A DNA stretch of 64,000 bases, taken from NCBI RefSeq assembly GCF_003261635.1, contig NZ_QFXK01000022.1, positions 62,001 to 126,000 of the forward strand. The letters are read 5' to 3'. The notes beneath the pieces are model-generated. The model did no database searches. It was not told the DNA's origin and saw only the letters and a list, made by a program, of their open reading frames with translations. This document shows positions 1 to 8,715 of this stretch, in pieces. Position numbers and translations under genes: made by a program. Positions within the stretch are counted from its first letter, which is position 1. Each line of letters opens with the position of its first letter. This stretch comes from Kribbella monticola (GTDB lineage: Bacteria > Actinomycetota > Actinomycetes > Propionibacteriales > Kribbellaceae).

Positions 1-72
1 CGACGCAGACAACCCGGCTGGCGCCGACGCAGACAACCCGGCTGGCGCCGGCGCAGGCAAGTCGGTCAGCAC
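1..72. repeat. 24-bp tandem repeat at the left window edge
   Basis: Positions 1-24 and 25-48 are identical 24-bp units beginning CGACGCAGAC, and 49-72 is a third, diverged copy. The unit is a multiple of three. Read on the plus strand from position 2 it gives DADNPAGA repeats and stays open to a stop at 128-130, so it may be the 3' end of a gene entering from the left. The array is cut by the window edge, so its full copy number is unknown. Confidence 0.75.
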
Positions 73-1358
73 CGGCGTAGGGGAGCGGTGTAGGTGCTGT
101 TGCTGGCGGTGGCTACGTAGTAGTCGGTGACGTAGCTGCCGTCGGTCAGTCGGTCCCACACCGACGTGGTGCCGACCTTGCTACCCGGTGCCTGACAGGT
201 GACCCACGCCAGCGCACCGGCATTGAGCGAACCGAGCACGGCGTACGACGTACTCGGGCCGCTCCGCCTGCTCAAGCCTGCCGTGGTGGTCTGGAACGGC
301 AGGCTGCAGCCGGGGACCGGCGCGCTGTACGTCGTGTTGGACGGTGTGTTGACGTAGTAGTCGGTGACGTAGCTGCCGTTGGTCAGCTTGTTCCAGACCG
401 TCGTGGTCCCCACCTTGGTCCCGTACGTCTGGCAGGACACCTGCACGGTCGAACCACTCGGGTAGGTGGCCACGACCGGGTACGCCGTGGTCGGTCCGCT
501 CCGGGCGCTCACGGTGGTCGTGGTCTTGTAAGCGAACCCGACGGAGCCGACCGGTGCGTCGAACCGGTCGTTGTCGATGTTCAAGGTGACGCCGCCGTAC
601 GTCTCGTTGTGATCGCCGTTGTACTGCTTGGCTCGCTGGCCCACTGTCCAATACGTGTTGGGGACCGTCGGCCAGTTGATCAGGGACGAGCTCTTGTCCC
701 AGCGCGCGATCCACAACGCGTCCGGACGGGCGAATGTCGTCGAGTTGTAGTACTGCGCGAGGTGCAGCGCACCTGAGTCCTGGTGGGCGTACACGCCCGC
801 TACGAAGCCGCGGCGGTGCAGCTCCTTCGTCCAGGCTGACAGGAAGTAGAGCACGGTCAGCTTGCAGCTGGAGTTGTTCGGGTCGTAGTGCTCCATGTCC
901 CCGTAGATCGCACTGCCGGCCAGTAGCCCGAGCGCCCTCGCCTTGTTGAAGGCGTCAGTCGCGGCGGCCGTCCCCTGCGTCCCTGGAGCAGTGGGCGAGA
1001 TCTTCTGCGCGGTCGTCCTGTTGGTGCAAGGGGCCTGCAGGCCCAGGTAGATCGGGATCAGTCGCCAGCCCATCCTGGTCACCGCGCTGACCCAGCTCGC
1101 CGTCAGCTGCGGTTGTGCACAGCTGCGGTTTACTCCGCCGATGTAGATCCCGAGCGCCTTGTACGGCGAAGATTTCCAAGCGGTCAGCTGCGCCACGGTC
1201 GGCGCAGTACAGGTGTCGAACGCCAGCCCGACCTGCCGCGTCGCCACCGAACCCCCGGGATAAACGATGGTGGTCGCGGGCGCGGCAACCGCCGGCACCG
1301 CACCGCTGAGTCCCAACGCCCCGACCACCAGTCCCACGACAAGCTTGACCCGGAACAC
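66..1358 (-). CDS. secreted DUF1906 (glycoside hydrolase-like) protein with two SH3-like repeats
   Basis: Predicted 430-residue exported protein. The GTG start at 1358 is chosen because it follows a G-rich Shine-Dalgarno-like stretch and opens directly into a signal peptide: basic VFRVK, then a hydrophobic run ending AVPAVAA. Residues about 30-260 match the DUF1906 / Rv2525c-like TIM-barrel family (LAFDTCTAP, GIYIGG, GDMEHYD, GVYAHQ, LWIARWD, QYNGD). Members are thought to act on cell-wall or other glycans, but activity is poorly established. The C-terminus holds two near-duplicate SH3-like modules of about 75 residues, each with RSGPxTxY near its start and GSYVTDYYV near its end; these probably bind the wall. 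The frame stays open upstream to 1967, but that part is antisense to the next gene. Substrate is unknown. Confidence 0.85.
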   Translation of the reverse strand: MFRVKLVVGLVVGALGLSGAVPAVAAPATTIVYPGGSVATRQVGLAFDTCTAPTVAQLTAWKSSPYKALGIYIGGVNRSCAQPQLTASWVSAVTRMGWRLIPIYLGLQAPCTNRTTAQKISPTAPGTQGTAAATDAFNKARALGLLAGSAIYGDMEHYDPNNSSCKLTVLYFLSAWTKELHRRGFVAGVYAHQDSGALHLAQYYNSTTFARPDALWIARWDKSSSLINWPTVPNTYWTVGQRAKQYNGDHNETYGGVTLNIDNDRFDAPVGSVGFAYKTTTTVSARSGPTTAYPVVATYPSGSTVQVSCQTYGTKVGTTTVWNKLTNGSYVTDYYVNTPSNTTYSAPVPGCSLPFQTTTAGLSRRSGPSTSYAVLGSLNAGALAWVTCQAPGSKVGTTSVWDRLTDGSYVTDYYVATASNSTYTAPLRRC

Positions 1359-1481
1359 GACCCCACCCCCTGGACCCGACGGGCAATCCGCCCTCTTGCA
1401 GTACACGCCCGTTCGGACTGGTTGCATAGAGGGCACTTTGCGGCAGGATGACAAGCACCGAACCGTGGAGGTGGGAGCACG

Positions 1482-1964
1482 ATGACGCAGGAGCCGACGA
1501 TCGTCGAGCGGGACGAGCAGCCGTACGTCGCGTTGCGGGGGAAGGTGGCGATGGACGGGATCGCTCAGTTCGCCGACCGGTTGCACGAGGTGATCGGCTG
1601 GATCGCCGCGCGCAACATCGAGCCGGTGGGCGCTCCATTCTTCAAGTACGACCTGGTCGACATGGACGAGGGTCTCGTGATGGAGATCGGCTTCCCCGTC
1701 GAGGAGCGGCACACCGGCGAGGAGCAGATCGTCGGCGGCGTCCTGCCGGCCGGGCGGTACGCCAGTGTCACCCACTTCGGGCACCCGGACGGCCTCCGCG
1801 AGGCGACCGGACAACTGCTGGCCTGGGCCGAGAAGGAAGGCCTCGAGTGGGATGCCGACGGCAACAAGTGGGGCTGCCGGCTCGAGGTCTACAAGTCGGA
1901 TCCCCGCGAGGTCCCGGACATGAACGACTGGGAGACCGAACTCCTCTTCCGCCTCCGCAGCTGA
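1482..1964 (+). CDS. GyrI-like / effector-binding domain protein
   Basis: Protein of 160 residues forming a stand-alone GyrI-like (AraC effector-binding, SRPBCC-related) domain. Features of the fold include the YVALRGKVAMDGIAQF opening, a central FKYDLVDMDEGLVMEIGFPV strand pair, and the PAGRYASVTHFGHPDGL segment that lines the ligand pocket in this family. No DNA-binding part is present, so it more likely binds or hydrolyses a small molecule than regulates transcription. A strong GGAGGTGGGAG ribosome binding site lies just upstream of the ATG. It is divergent from the DUF1906 gene and convergent with the monooxygenase-like gene. Ligand unknown. Confidence 0.8.
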   Translation: MTQEPTIVERDEQPYVALRGKVAMDGIAQFADRLHEVIGWIAARNIEPVGAPFFKYDLVDMDEGLVMEIGFPVEERHTGEEQIVGGVLPAGRYASVTHFGHPDGLREATGQLLAWAEKEGLEWDADGNKWGCRLEVYKSDPREVPDMNDWETELLFRLRS

Positions 1965-1996
1965 CAAACCGCGGACAGATCTGCGGCTGACGAAGG

Positions 1997-3055
1997 TCAG
2001 GCGGCGACCGGGAGCAGGAGATCGCGGAGTTGGCGGGCTGCGGCGAAGCCGGCGCGGTTGCCGCCGATGGTGCTTGCCGACGGGCCGTACCCGATCAGGT
2101 GCACCCGCGGATCCAGTACCGTCCGCGTGCCGTCCATCCGGATCCCGCCGGACGGCTCACGCAGGTGCAGCGGCGCCAGATGGCCCAGATCGGCCCGGAA
2201 CCCGGTGGCCCACAGAATCGCGTCCACCTGCTCGGTCCGCCCGTCGGCCCACTTCACCCCGTCCGGCGTGATTCGCTCGAACATCGGCAGCCGTGTGTAC
2301 ACACCCCGCCGGTACGCCGCCTGCTCCTGCTCGCGCAGCTGCAGCCCGGTGACGCTGACCACGCTCTTCGGCGGCAAGCCCGCGCGCACCCGCTCCTCGA
2401 CCTTGGCGATGATCTTCCGCCCGAGTTCCGGCCCGAACTCACCGTCCGTACGCCACTCGGGCACCCGCCGCGTGACCCACGTAGTACGGGCGACCTCGGA
2501 GATCTCGGCAAGCAACTGCACCGCGGATGCGCCGCCGCCGACCACGAGCACGTGCTGAGCCGCAAACTCGGAGGCACCGTTGTAGTCGGCCGTATGCAGT
2601 TGCCGGCCACGGAAGGTCTCGATCCCCGGATACCAGGGAATGAACGGCCGGTCCCAGGTGCCGGTCGCGTTGACGATCGCCTCGGCCCGATAAGTGTCGC
2701 GGTCGGTGCTCACCAGGTAGTGCTCGCCGTCACGCCGTACGCTCTCGACGGCGACCGGGCGAATCACCGGCAGGTCGAAACGAGCCTCGTAGTCGGCGAA
2801 GTAGCGAGGGACGAACTCGTTGGCCCGCTCGCCGCCCGCGCTTTCCGGTACGGCGACTCCGGGCAGGTTCGCGATTCCGTGTACGTCGTGCATGGTGAGT
2901 GAGTCCCAGCGATGTTGCCACGCTCCACCAGGTGCCGGATTGCGATCCAGGACGAGCACACCGTCGTACCGGCTGAATCCCATCCTGACCAGGTGATACG
3001 CGGCCGAGAGGCCCGCTTGGCCCGCTCCGATCACCAGCACCTGGGTCGTCTTCAC
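1997..3055 (-). CDS. flavin-dependent monooxygenase-like NAD(P)-binding protein
   Basis: Protein of 352 residues related to flavin-containing (CzcO/Baeyer-Villiger-type) oxidoreductases. Near residue 10 it has the FAD-binding motif GAGQAGLSAAYH, and near residue 175 the NADP-binding motif VVGGGASAVQL. An ATGFRADL motif lies in the last fifth, as in this superfamily. It is shorter than typical Baeyer-Villiger monooxygenases (about 500 residues), so it fits the compact group annotated as NAD(P)-binding or putative flavoprotein oxidoreductases. The likely reaction is NADPH-dependent oxygenation of a small organic substrate in the cytoplasm; the substrate cannot be inferred. Start is GTG at 3055. 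It diverges from the GNAT gene. Confidence 0.85.
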   Translation of the reverse strand: MKTTQVLVIGAGQAGLSAAYHLVRMGFSRYDGVLVLDRNPAPGGAWQHRWDSLTMHDVHGIANLPGVAVPESAGGERANEFVPRYFADYEARFDLPVIRPVAVESVRRDGEHYLVSTDRDTYRAEAIVNATGTWDRPFIPWYPGIETFRGRQLHTADYNGASEFAAQHVLVVGGGASAVQLLAEISEVARTTWVTRRVPEWRTDGEFGPELGRKIIAKVEERVRAGLPPKSVVSVTGLQLREQEQAAYRRGVYTRLPMFERITPDGVKWADGRTEQVDAILWATGFRADLGHLAPLHLREPSGGIRMDGTRTVLDPRVHLIGYGPSASTIGGNRAGFAAARQLRDLLLPVAA

Positions 3056-3166
3056 ACCGGGTTCAACACCGTCCGCGGCTCAAGATCTTCCCGACCCGTC
3101 CGAGCACCGCGGATAGCCTGAGACGGCCGTGGATCTCGCCTCGGCGGCCGGTGGACGGAGGATTGC

Positions 3167-3718
3167 ATGCTGCGGTTTCGATCTGCCGGACCTGACGACG
3201 CTGACCGAGTCGCGATGCTGCATGCCGACAGCTGGCGGCGGCACTATCGCGGTGCGTACGCCGACTCGTTCCTCGACGGAGACATCGAGACCGAGCGGCG
3301 AGCGGTCTGGTCGACGAGGCTCGCGGCACCGGCCGGTACTGCGACCATCCTTGCCGAAACCGAGGACGGTCAGCTGGCCGGCTTCGTACACGTCGCGTTC
3401 GACCACGACCCCAAATGGGGCAGTCTCGTCGACAACTTGCACGTGCAGAACGCCCAACGCCGTACCGGCATCGGCACCCAGCTGCTGGCGCGCGCTGGCC
3501 AAGCGGTCCTCACGTCAGCAAACAGCAACGCGATCTACCTCTGGGTCCTCCAACAGAACACAGCCGCGCAACAGTTCTACCTGGCCACCGGAGCCGCCAA
3601 CGTGGAGACCGCGCCGGTTCCGCCACCCGGTGGAGATCCGGCCCGACTCAACGGCGCACCAGACTGCTTCCGTATGGCCTGGCCGGATGCCACCCAGTTG
3701 GCTTCTCTAGGTAAATGA
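3167..3718 (+). CDS. GNAT family N-acetyltransferase
   Basis: Protein of 183 residues spanning one GNAT fold, so it should transfer an acetyl group from acetyl-CoA to an amine. The N-terminus LRFRSAGPDDADRVAMLHAD is the usual alpha1 region. The acetyl-CoA binding motif A is LHVQNAQRRTGIGTQLLA (R/Q-x-x-G-x-G/A type), and motif B contains LWVLQQNTAAQQFYLATGA. The ATG follows a GGAGGATTGC ribosome binding site. The gene is divergent from the flavoprotein and converges on the membrane-protein pair with only five bases between stops. The acceptor substrate is unknown. Confidence 0.88.
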   Translation: MLRFRSAGPDDADRVAMLHADSWRRHYRGAYADSFLDGDIETERRAVWSTRLAAPAGTATILAETEDGQLAGFVHVAFDHDPKWGSLVDNLHVQNAQRRTGIGTQLLARAGQAVLTSANSNAIYLWVLQQNTAAQQFYLATGAANVETAPVPPPGGDPARLNGAPDCFRMAWPDATQLASLGK

Positions 3719-3723
3719 GGAGT

Positions 3724-4491
3724 TCAGTCCCAGCTGTTGTCGATGCGGTGGTGGTACCGCTGCCCTGCCTTACCGCCGATGACAGCCGCGAGCAGCGTCA
3801 CGACCAGCAGCGCCCCAGCCGCGATCACTCCGCCGGACACGAGCAGGTCGTGCGCGATCGGCACGGACGGCAGGTCCAGCCGGTTCACGAGGTCGTACTG
3901 CGAGTCCGCGAGCGCGCCGAGGCCGATCACGATCAGTACGATCACCAGCCCGATCGCCCAGACGCCGAAGCCCTGACGCGCACCGTCGAAGCGCGCGAGG
4001 CGACCCGCGACGTACCCGCCGTTGTAGCAGGCGATCGCCAGCATCACGATGACCACCGCGGCGGTCGCGATCGCGATGGTTCCGGCGTGGTCGTCGAAGG
4101 TGCTGCGATCGAAGGTGACCGCGTAGTCGACCGCTGCCGCGATCGCGACGAGGATCCCGGTGATCAGTACGGTCAGCCCGACTGCGATCAGCCAGCCGAA
4201 GAACGCTGAGCCGGACTTGAACCCGCGGTACGCCGGGTCGACCTCGGCCGCCGTGGACGTCTTGACGTTCGCCCGATGCGCAGCTCGACGCTCCTCCTCG
4301 GGAGCGCTCACGCCGGGTTCTGCGACACCAGGAGCAGCCGCCACCGGCACCTGGGTCGAGGTGCGCTCCACGGGGCGCTCCTCGACGGAACGGTCCGCTG
4401 CCTCACGCTGCGCGATGATGCGGTCGTCCGAGAACTGCCTGGGCGGGCTGAGCTGCTGCGTGTTCGTGCCGTCGCCGTAGTGCTGAACCAT
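3724..4491 (-). CDS. four-helix membrane protein, paralogue A
   Basis: Protein of 255 residues, not recognised as a characterised family. The first 95 or so residues are hydrophilic and charged (rich in E, R, A and P). Four strongly hydrophobic segments follow: FFGWLIAVGLTVLITGIL; IAIATAAVVIVMLAIACY; VWAIGLVIVLIVIGLGAL; and GGVIAAGALLVVTLLAAVI. The loop between helices 2 and 3 carries GGYVAGRLARFDGARQGFG, which is identical in the adjacent gene; GQRYHxxID closes both proteins. A GAGGAGAAGGTGAC ribosome binding site precedes the ATG. It lies 82 bp downstream of its paralogue in the same direction, so the two probably form an operon and may form a hetero-oligomer in the membrane. Confidence 0.75.
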   Translation of the reverse strand: MVQHYGDGTNTQQLSPPRQFSDDRIIAQREAADRSVEERPVERTSTQVPVAAAPGVAEPGVSAPEEERRAAHRANVKTSTAAEVDPAYRGFKSGSAFFGWLIAVGLTVLITGILVAIAAAVDYAVTFDRSTFDDHAGTIAIATAAVVIVMLAIACYNGGYVAGRLARFDGARQGFGVWAIGLVIVLIVIGLGALADSQYDLVNRLDLPSVPIAHDLLVSGGVIAAGALLVVTLLAAVIGGKAGQRYHHRIDNSWD

Positions 4492-4572
4492 GTCACCTTC
4501 TCCTCACAAGACGGCCCCGTCTGGTAACTCTTTCGGTACCCCCGGTAGGTGCCGCGCATGCGCTGACGCAGT

Positions 4573-5241
4573 TCAGTCGAGCAGAGCGTCGATCTTGTCG
4601 TGGTAGCGCTGGCCGTTCTTGCCGCCGAGAAGCGCTGCAAGCAGGGGCAACATCAGTACCGCGGCCGCGGTGATCAGTCCGCCGGTGAGGAGGCTGTCGT
4701 TGGTGAGCGGCACGTCGGGCCGATGCACGCGGCCGAGCAGGTCGTACTGGCTGTTCAGGAACGCGCCGGCGCCAGCGGCGGCCACTACGAGCAGCAGCGA
4801 GATCATCCACACGCCGAAGCCCTGGCGTGCGCCATCGAACCGCGCGAGTCGGCCGGCGACGTACCCGCCGATGTAGAAGGCGAGGCTGAGCACCAGGACG
4901 ACGACGGCTGCGGAGGTGATGGCCGCTGCGCCGGCCTGCTGCCTGGCGTCCGACTTGGTGTAGTCCAGCACATAGCTCGCACCGGCTCCGGCGCCGGTGA
5001 CTACAGCGGTGAGCAGCACGATCATCGACAGCATGATGAGCCAGCCGAAGAATGCCGCACCGAACTTGAAGCCCCGGTAGGCAAGGCGCTCCGGGTCAGT
5101 GACAGGCAGCGAGTCCGGCACCAGCGTGACGCTGGTCATCGCACGGTGGGCGGCCGCGCGGGCCTCCTCGTAGCGCTGGGTGGTCGGACTGGGCACAGGC
5201 TGAGTCAAGGTGTCGCTCTCGCCGTACTGTTCCACTGTCAT
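4573..5241 (-). CDS. four-helix membrane protein, paralogue B
   Basis: Protein of 222 residues starting at the ATG at 5241, which has GAGGAGACC directly upstream; the frame is open to 5304 but that extension lacks a ribosome binding site. It is a paralogue of the next gene downstream. A hydrophilic N-terminus of about 70 residues precedes RLAYRGFKFGAAFFGWL, followed by four predicted transmembrane helices. The inter-helix loop GGYVAGRLARFDGARQGFG and the tail GQRYHDKID are shared. The soluble N-terminus is shorter and different in sequence from its twin, which suggests different cytoplasmic partners for a common membrane module. No function can be assigned. Confidence 0.75.
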   Translation of the reverse strand: MTVEQYGESDTLTQPVPSPTTQRYEEARAAAHRAMTSVTLVPDSLPVTDPERLAYRGFKFGAAFFGWLIMLSMIVLLTAVVTGAGAGASYVLDYTKSDARQQAGAAAITSAAVVVLVLSLAFYIGGYVAGRLARFDGARQGFGVWMISLLLVVAAAGAGAFLNSQYDLLGRVHRPDVPLTNDSLLTGGLITAAAVLMLPLLAALLGGKNGQRYHDKIDALLD

Positions 5242-5314
5242 GGTCTCCTCATAGGTCCGCCCCGCGGAGGTGCCTACCCCGCCGGGCGTCGTCCTATGCG
5301 GCACCGCTCGAGAA

Positions 5315-6829
5315 TTAACCGGCGCCTTGCCCGTCCGGGTAGCGGCGAGGAGTGAAGACCAGCGGACCGGACGGACGCTGCACGGTCTGGGTCTGCGAGG
5401 AGCCGATCAGCAGCAGGCAGCGCATGTCGACCTGATCGGGATCCAGCTCACCGAGTGTGGTCACCGTGACCGCTTCGGCGGCGCCGCCGACGTTGCGGCC
5501 GATCACCACGGGTGTGGTGGGGTCGCGGTGTTGCAACAGGAGGTCCTTGGTCGCGCCGACCTGCCAGGTTCGTGACTTCGAGGCCGGGTTGTAGATGGCG
5601 ATCGCCAGGTCGGCTGTGGCTGCCGCCGTCAGTCGGGCAGCGATCACTTCCCACGGCTTGAGGCGGTCCGACAGTGACAACACGCAGTAGTCGTGGCCGA
5701 GGGGAGCACCCACCCGGCTGGCGACGGCCTGCGCCGCGGTCATCCCAGGCAGGACGTTCAGGACGACATCGGCGTACTCCGGCTCGGCGGCGACCTCGGC
5801 GACAGCGCTCGCCATCGCGAACACCCCCGGGTCGCCGGATGACACCACGACGACCCGAGAGCCCTTGCGAGCGAGGTCGAGTGCGAACGCGGCCCGCTCC
5901 GACTCGACCTGGTTGTCCGAGCCGTGCTTGCGTTGCCGGGCGCGATCCGGCAGCCGGTCGACGTACGGGCTGTAGCCGATGAGGTCGTCCGCGGCGGCGA
6001 TCGCCGACCGGACCTCGGGTGTCATCCACTGCGGACCGGCCGGGCCGAGACCGACCACGGTCACCGAACCCTCGCCGTCGATCCGGGGAGCGTCAGACGC
6101 CGCCACGAAGTTGTTGATCGGGCTGGGCAGCAGTGCGAGCGAGAAGTAGGGCACCGAGTCGGGATCGACATCGGCCAGCGGAGCGGTTCGCTGCTCCGCG
6201 GTCGTCGCGCGTTCGACGTACCAGGCCTCGTCCAGTCGGCCGGCGAGCTCGAAGGCCTCCCGGACGCCCGCGAAGGTGCGCCCGAGTTTCATCACGGCGG
6301 CGGCGTCCGTAGTACGTAGCCGCTCAGCCAGTACGTCGGGAGGCAGCGTCCCCGGCAGCACAGTCAGGACCTCGTCACGCTCGCACAGCGGACGACCCAG
6401 CACTGCGGCGGCCGCGCTGACCGACGTCACGCCGGGCACGACCTCGCACTCGTACCGGTCGGCCAGTCGCTTGTGCATGTGCATGTACGACCCGTAGAAC
6501 AGCGGATCGCCTTCGGCCAGGACGACGACGTCCCGCTCGGCGTCGAGGTGAGCCGCGAGCCTTACCGCGCACTCGGCGTAGAAGTCGTCCATCGCGCCCT
6601 GATAGCCGCCGGGGTGATCAGTGGTCTCGGTGGTCAGCGGATAGACGAGGTGCTCCTCGACCTGGCCGTCCCGCAGGTACGGCGCGGCGACCGAGCGCGC
6701 GATGCTGCGGCCGTGGCGGGCGCTGTGGAACGCGATCACGTCCGCCTCGCCGATCAGCCGGGCGGCCTTCACCGTCATCAGTTCGGGGTCGCCCGGGCCG
6801 AGCCCGACGCCCCACAGCCGTCCGGTCAT
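5315..6829 (-). CDS. cobIJ: bifunctional precorrin-2 C20- / precorrin-3B C17-methyltransferase (CobI-CobJ fusion)
   Basis: Protein of 504 residues made of two tandem SAM-dependent tetrapyrrole methylase domains. Residues about 1-240 ([20 protein letters not shown] at the start, then [18 protein letters not shown]) correspond to CobI, which methylates C20 of precorrin-2. Residues about 253-500 ([17 protein letters not shown], then [15 protein letters not shown]) correspond to CobJ, which methylates C17 of precorrin-3B with ring contraction. Such CobIJ fusions are well known in Actinobacteria. The ATG overlaps the cobH stop by 4 bp and cobH overlaps cobG likewise, so the three are translated as one unit in the order of a partial aerobic corrin pathway. 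The protein is cytoplasmic. Confidence 0.93.
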   Translation of the reverse strand: MTGRLWGVGLGPGDPELMTVKAARLIGEADVIAFHSARHGRSIARSVAAPYLRDGQVEEHLVYPLTTETTDHPGGYQGAMDDFYAECAVRLAAHLDAERDVVVLAEGDPLFYGSYMHMHKRLADRYECEVVPGVTSVSAAAAVLGRPLCERDEVLTVLPGTLPPDVLAERLRTTDAAAVMKLGRTFAGVREAFELAGRLDEAWYVERATTAEQRTAPLADVDPDSVPYFSLALLPSPINNFVAASDAPRIDGEGSVTVVGLGPAGPQWMTPEVRSAIAAADDLIGYSPYVDRLPDRARQRKHGSDNQVESERAAFALDLARKGSRVVVVSSGDPGVFAMASAVAEVAAEPEYADVVLNVLPGMTAAQAVASRVGAPLGHDYCVLSLSDRLKPWEVIAARLTAAATADLAIAIYNPASKSRTWQVGATKDLLLQHRDPTTPVVIGRNVGGAAEAVTVTTLGELDPDQVDMRCLLLIGSSQTQTVQRPSGPLVFTPRRYPDGQGAG

Positions 6830-7458
6830 TCTTCCTCGCTCGCGATCGCGTTGACGGCGGCCGCGGTGATCGCGCTGCCGCCCCGTCGGCCCCGGACCAC
6901 CAGGTAGTCCAGTCCGAGGTCGTTGTCTGCCAATGCCTGCTTCGACTCGGCCGCGCCGATGAAACCGACCGGGATGCCGAGGACGGCGGCCGGCCGCGGC
7001 GCGCCGTCACGGATCAGCTCCAGCAGGCGGAACAGCGCGGTCGGAGCGTTGCCGATAGCAACGACCGAGCCGTCGAGCCGGTCCAGCCAGAGATCGAGGG
7101 CGGCCGCGCTCCTCGTGGTTCGCAACGCCGCGGCCAACTCCGGCACGGAGGGATCGCTCAGTGTGCAGATCACCTCGTTACCGGCCGGCAACCGCCGCCG
7201 CGTGATGCCTGCGGCAACCATCGCCGCATCGCACAGGATCGGCGCCCCGGCCTGCAGTGCGGACCGAGCAGCCTTCACCACACCGGCCGAGTACGCCAGA
7301 TCCGCCACCAGATCGGTCATGCCGCACGCGTGGATCATCCGTACGGCGACCTGCGCCACGTCGGCGGGCAGATCGCCGAGCGCCGCCTCCGCCCGGATCG
7401 TCGCGAATGACTGCCGGTAGATCTCGGCTCCGTCGGTCACGTACTCGTACCTGCTCAC
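6826..7458 (-). CDS. cobH: precorrin-8X methylmutase
   Basis: Protein of 210 residues, the normal length for CobH. It catalyses the 1,5-sigmatropic shift of the C11 methyl group to C12, converting precorrin-8X to hydrogenobyrinate. The catalytic histidine is His43 in MIHACGM, matching the position known in Pseudomonas denitrificans CobH. The downstream [18 protein letters not shown] and [10 protein letters not shown] segments and the [14 protein letters not shown] segment near residue 165 are typical of the family. It is sandwiched between cobG and cobIJ with 4-bp overlaps at both ends, so it is co-expressed with them. Confidence 0.95.
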   Translation of the reverse strand: MSRYEYVTDGAEIYRQSFATIRAEAALGDLPADVAQVAVRMIHACGMTDLVADLAYSAGVVKAARSALQAGAPILCDAAMVAAGITRRRLPAGNEVICTLSDPSVPELAAALRTTRSAAALDLWLDRLDGSVVAIGNAPTALFRLLELIRDGAPRPAAVLGIPVGFIGAAESKQALADNDLGLDYLVVRGRRGGSAITAAAVNAIASEEE

Positions 7459-8648
7459 TGCACTCCTCTCGCGGCCGCAACGGCCTGCGCCAACCCTGCC
7501 GTCACCGGTACGCCGTCCAGCACATACCCATTGCCAACAGCAACCAAATCGACAAATCCACCGGCCGGACGCCCGCAGCGTCGTTCACACCCGGACCAGT
7601 GCACCGGCTTCCGCCCGGCCGGTATCCGCGGCGTCACCTCTCGCGCATCCGCCCGCACGTCCGCCAGCGCCTTCGCGCAGCCCGGCTTCCCGGCACACGC
7701 GGTCACGCCGTTCCAGGACGACTCAGGCTCGACCACCAGCCCAGCCAGCTCCAAGTCCTGAGCCGAAGCCAAACCACCCAGTACTACGGAACGCCAACGC
7801 GTCACCCTGAGCTGACCGTCCCCCCGGTCAGCCACGTCCGCCAAGGCAGCAGCTTGCGCAGGCGCCAGACTCCCCAGCGGCACAGTAACCACGAGCGCGG
7901 TCCGTCCATCTGTCTGCGCGTACGACCCAGCCAGCAACTCTCCCGAGGCCTGCTCGACCGCTGTCACCTGCGAGAGCCCTAGCCGCTTATAGATCTGTAC
8001 TGCGCCGTCGGGCAGCTCAGCAATCCGCCAAGCCTCCGATCCTTGCGCGGCACGCTCAGCCAAGAACGCCTCCGCAGCGGCCACCATGAGCGTGGGGGCC
8101 TCGTCCAGAGCGATCTCTGCGCCGCGCGACTCCCCGCCGAGCATCAGCACGGCCGTCTGCGTGGACAACACCCGCACAGCGACATCAGCTCCGGCTGCGC
8201 TCAGGTCGCCTCGACCGTCGTCCAGGGCGAACAGGAACCGGCCAGGTAGCTCGGCGAGCTCCGGATGCGCGCGCAGGAGACGGTCGAGCTCGGCGGCGAG
8301 CGGGAGTACGTCGTACTGGCTGTGGTGGTCGAGGCCGGAGAGCGGGGAGGCGAGGATGTTGCGCACTCGCTCGTGGGAGATCGACGGGAGCAAGCCGGCC
8401 GCGTAGAGGCGGTCTGACAGCTCCTGCGGCGCTCCGGGGCGTAGTGCGCGGATCTGGATGTTCGCGCGCGACGTCAGCTCCAGGTTGCCGTCACCGAGCT
8501 CAATGGAGGCGGCGGTGAGCAGCCTGAGCTGCTCAGCGCTCAGCAAGCCGCCGGGCAGGCGTACGCGGGCCAGTCCGCCGTCGGCCGCCTGGTGCACGGC
8601 AAGGACTCCAGGACAACGGTCCGGTTGAGTCCTTGCCGAGCTGGTCAC
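7455..8648 (-). CDS. cobG: precorrin-3B synthase (oxygen-dependent)
   Basis: Protein of 397 residues of the nitrite/sulfite reductase-like family. CobG uses O2 and a 4Fe-4S centre to hydroxylate C20 of precorrin-3A and form the gamma-lactone of precorrin-3B, the step that marks the aerobic cobalamin route. The Fe-S/siroheme-type ligands are visible as C-x5-C in [10 protein letters not shown] and C-x3-C in [10 protein letters not shown] near residues 320-360. The N-terminal [10 protein letters not shown] and [14 protein letters not shown] motifs are also family features. It is the first gene of the cobG-cobH-cobIJ unit. Only 67 bp separate it from the next gene, leaving no room for a full B12 riboswitch. 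Confidence 0.92.
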   Translation of the reverse strand: MTSSARTQPDRCPGVLAVHQAADGGLARVRLPGGLLSAEQLRLLTAASIELGDGNLELTSRANIQIRALRPGAPQELSDRLYAAGLLPSISHERVRNILASPLSGLDHHSQYDVLPLAAELDRLLRAHPELAELPGRFLFALDDGRGDLSAAGADVAVRVLSTQTAVLMLGGESRGAEIALDEAPTLMVAAAEAFLAERAAQGSEAWRIAELPDGAVQIYKRLGLSQVTAVEQASGELLAGSYAQTDGRTALVVTVPLGSLAPAQAAALADVADRGDGQLRVTRWRSVVLGGLASAQDLELAGLVVEPESSWNGVTACAGKPGCAKALADVRADAREVTPRIPAGRKPVHWSGCERRCGRPAGGFVDLVAVGNGYVLDGVPVTAGLAQAVAAARGVQ

Positions 8649-8715
8649 AGCCGAGATGCTACGTGCCGCCCACCCGCGCTCTGCGCCCCGCGGGACGCGG
8701 TGTGGTGGCTGTCAC

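Noticed and set aside
1359..1967. Upstream extension of the DUF1906 frame, giving a 633-residue protein
   Set aside because: The extra part is antisense to the GyrI-like gene, which has a strong ribosome binding site and clear domain, and the signal peptide starts at 1358.
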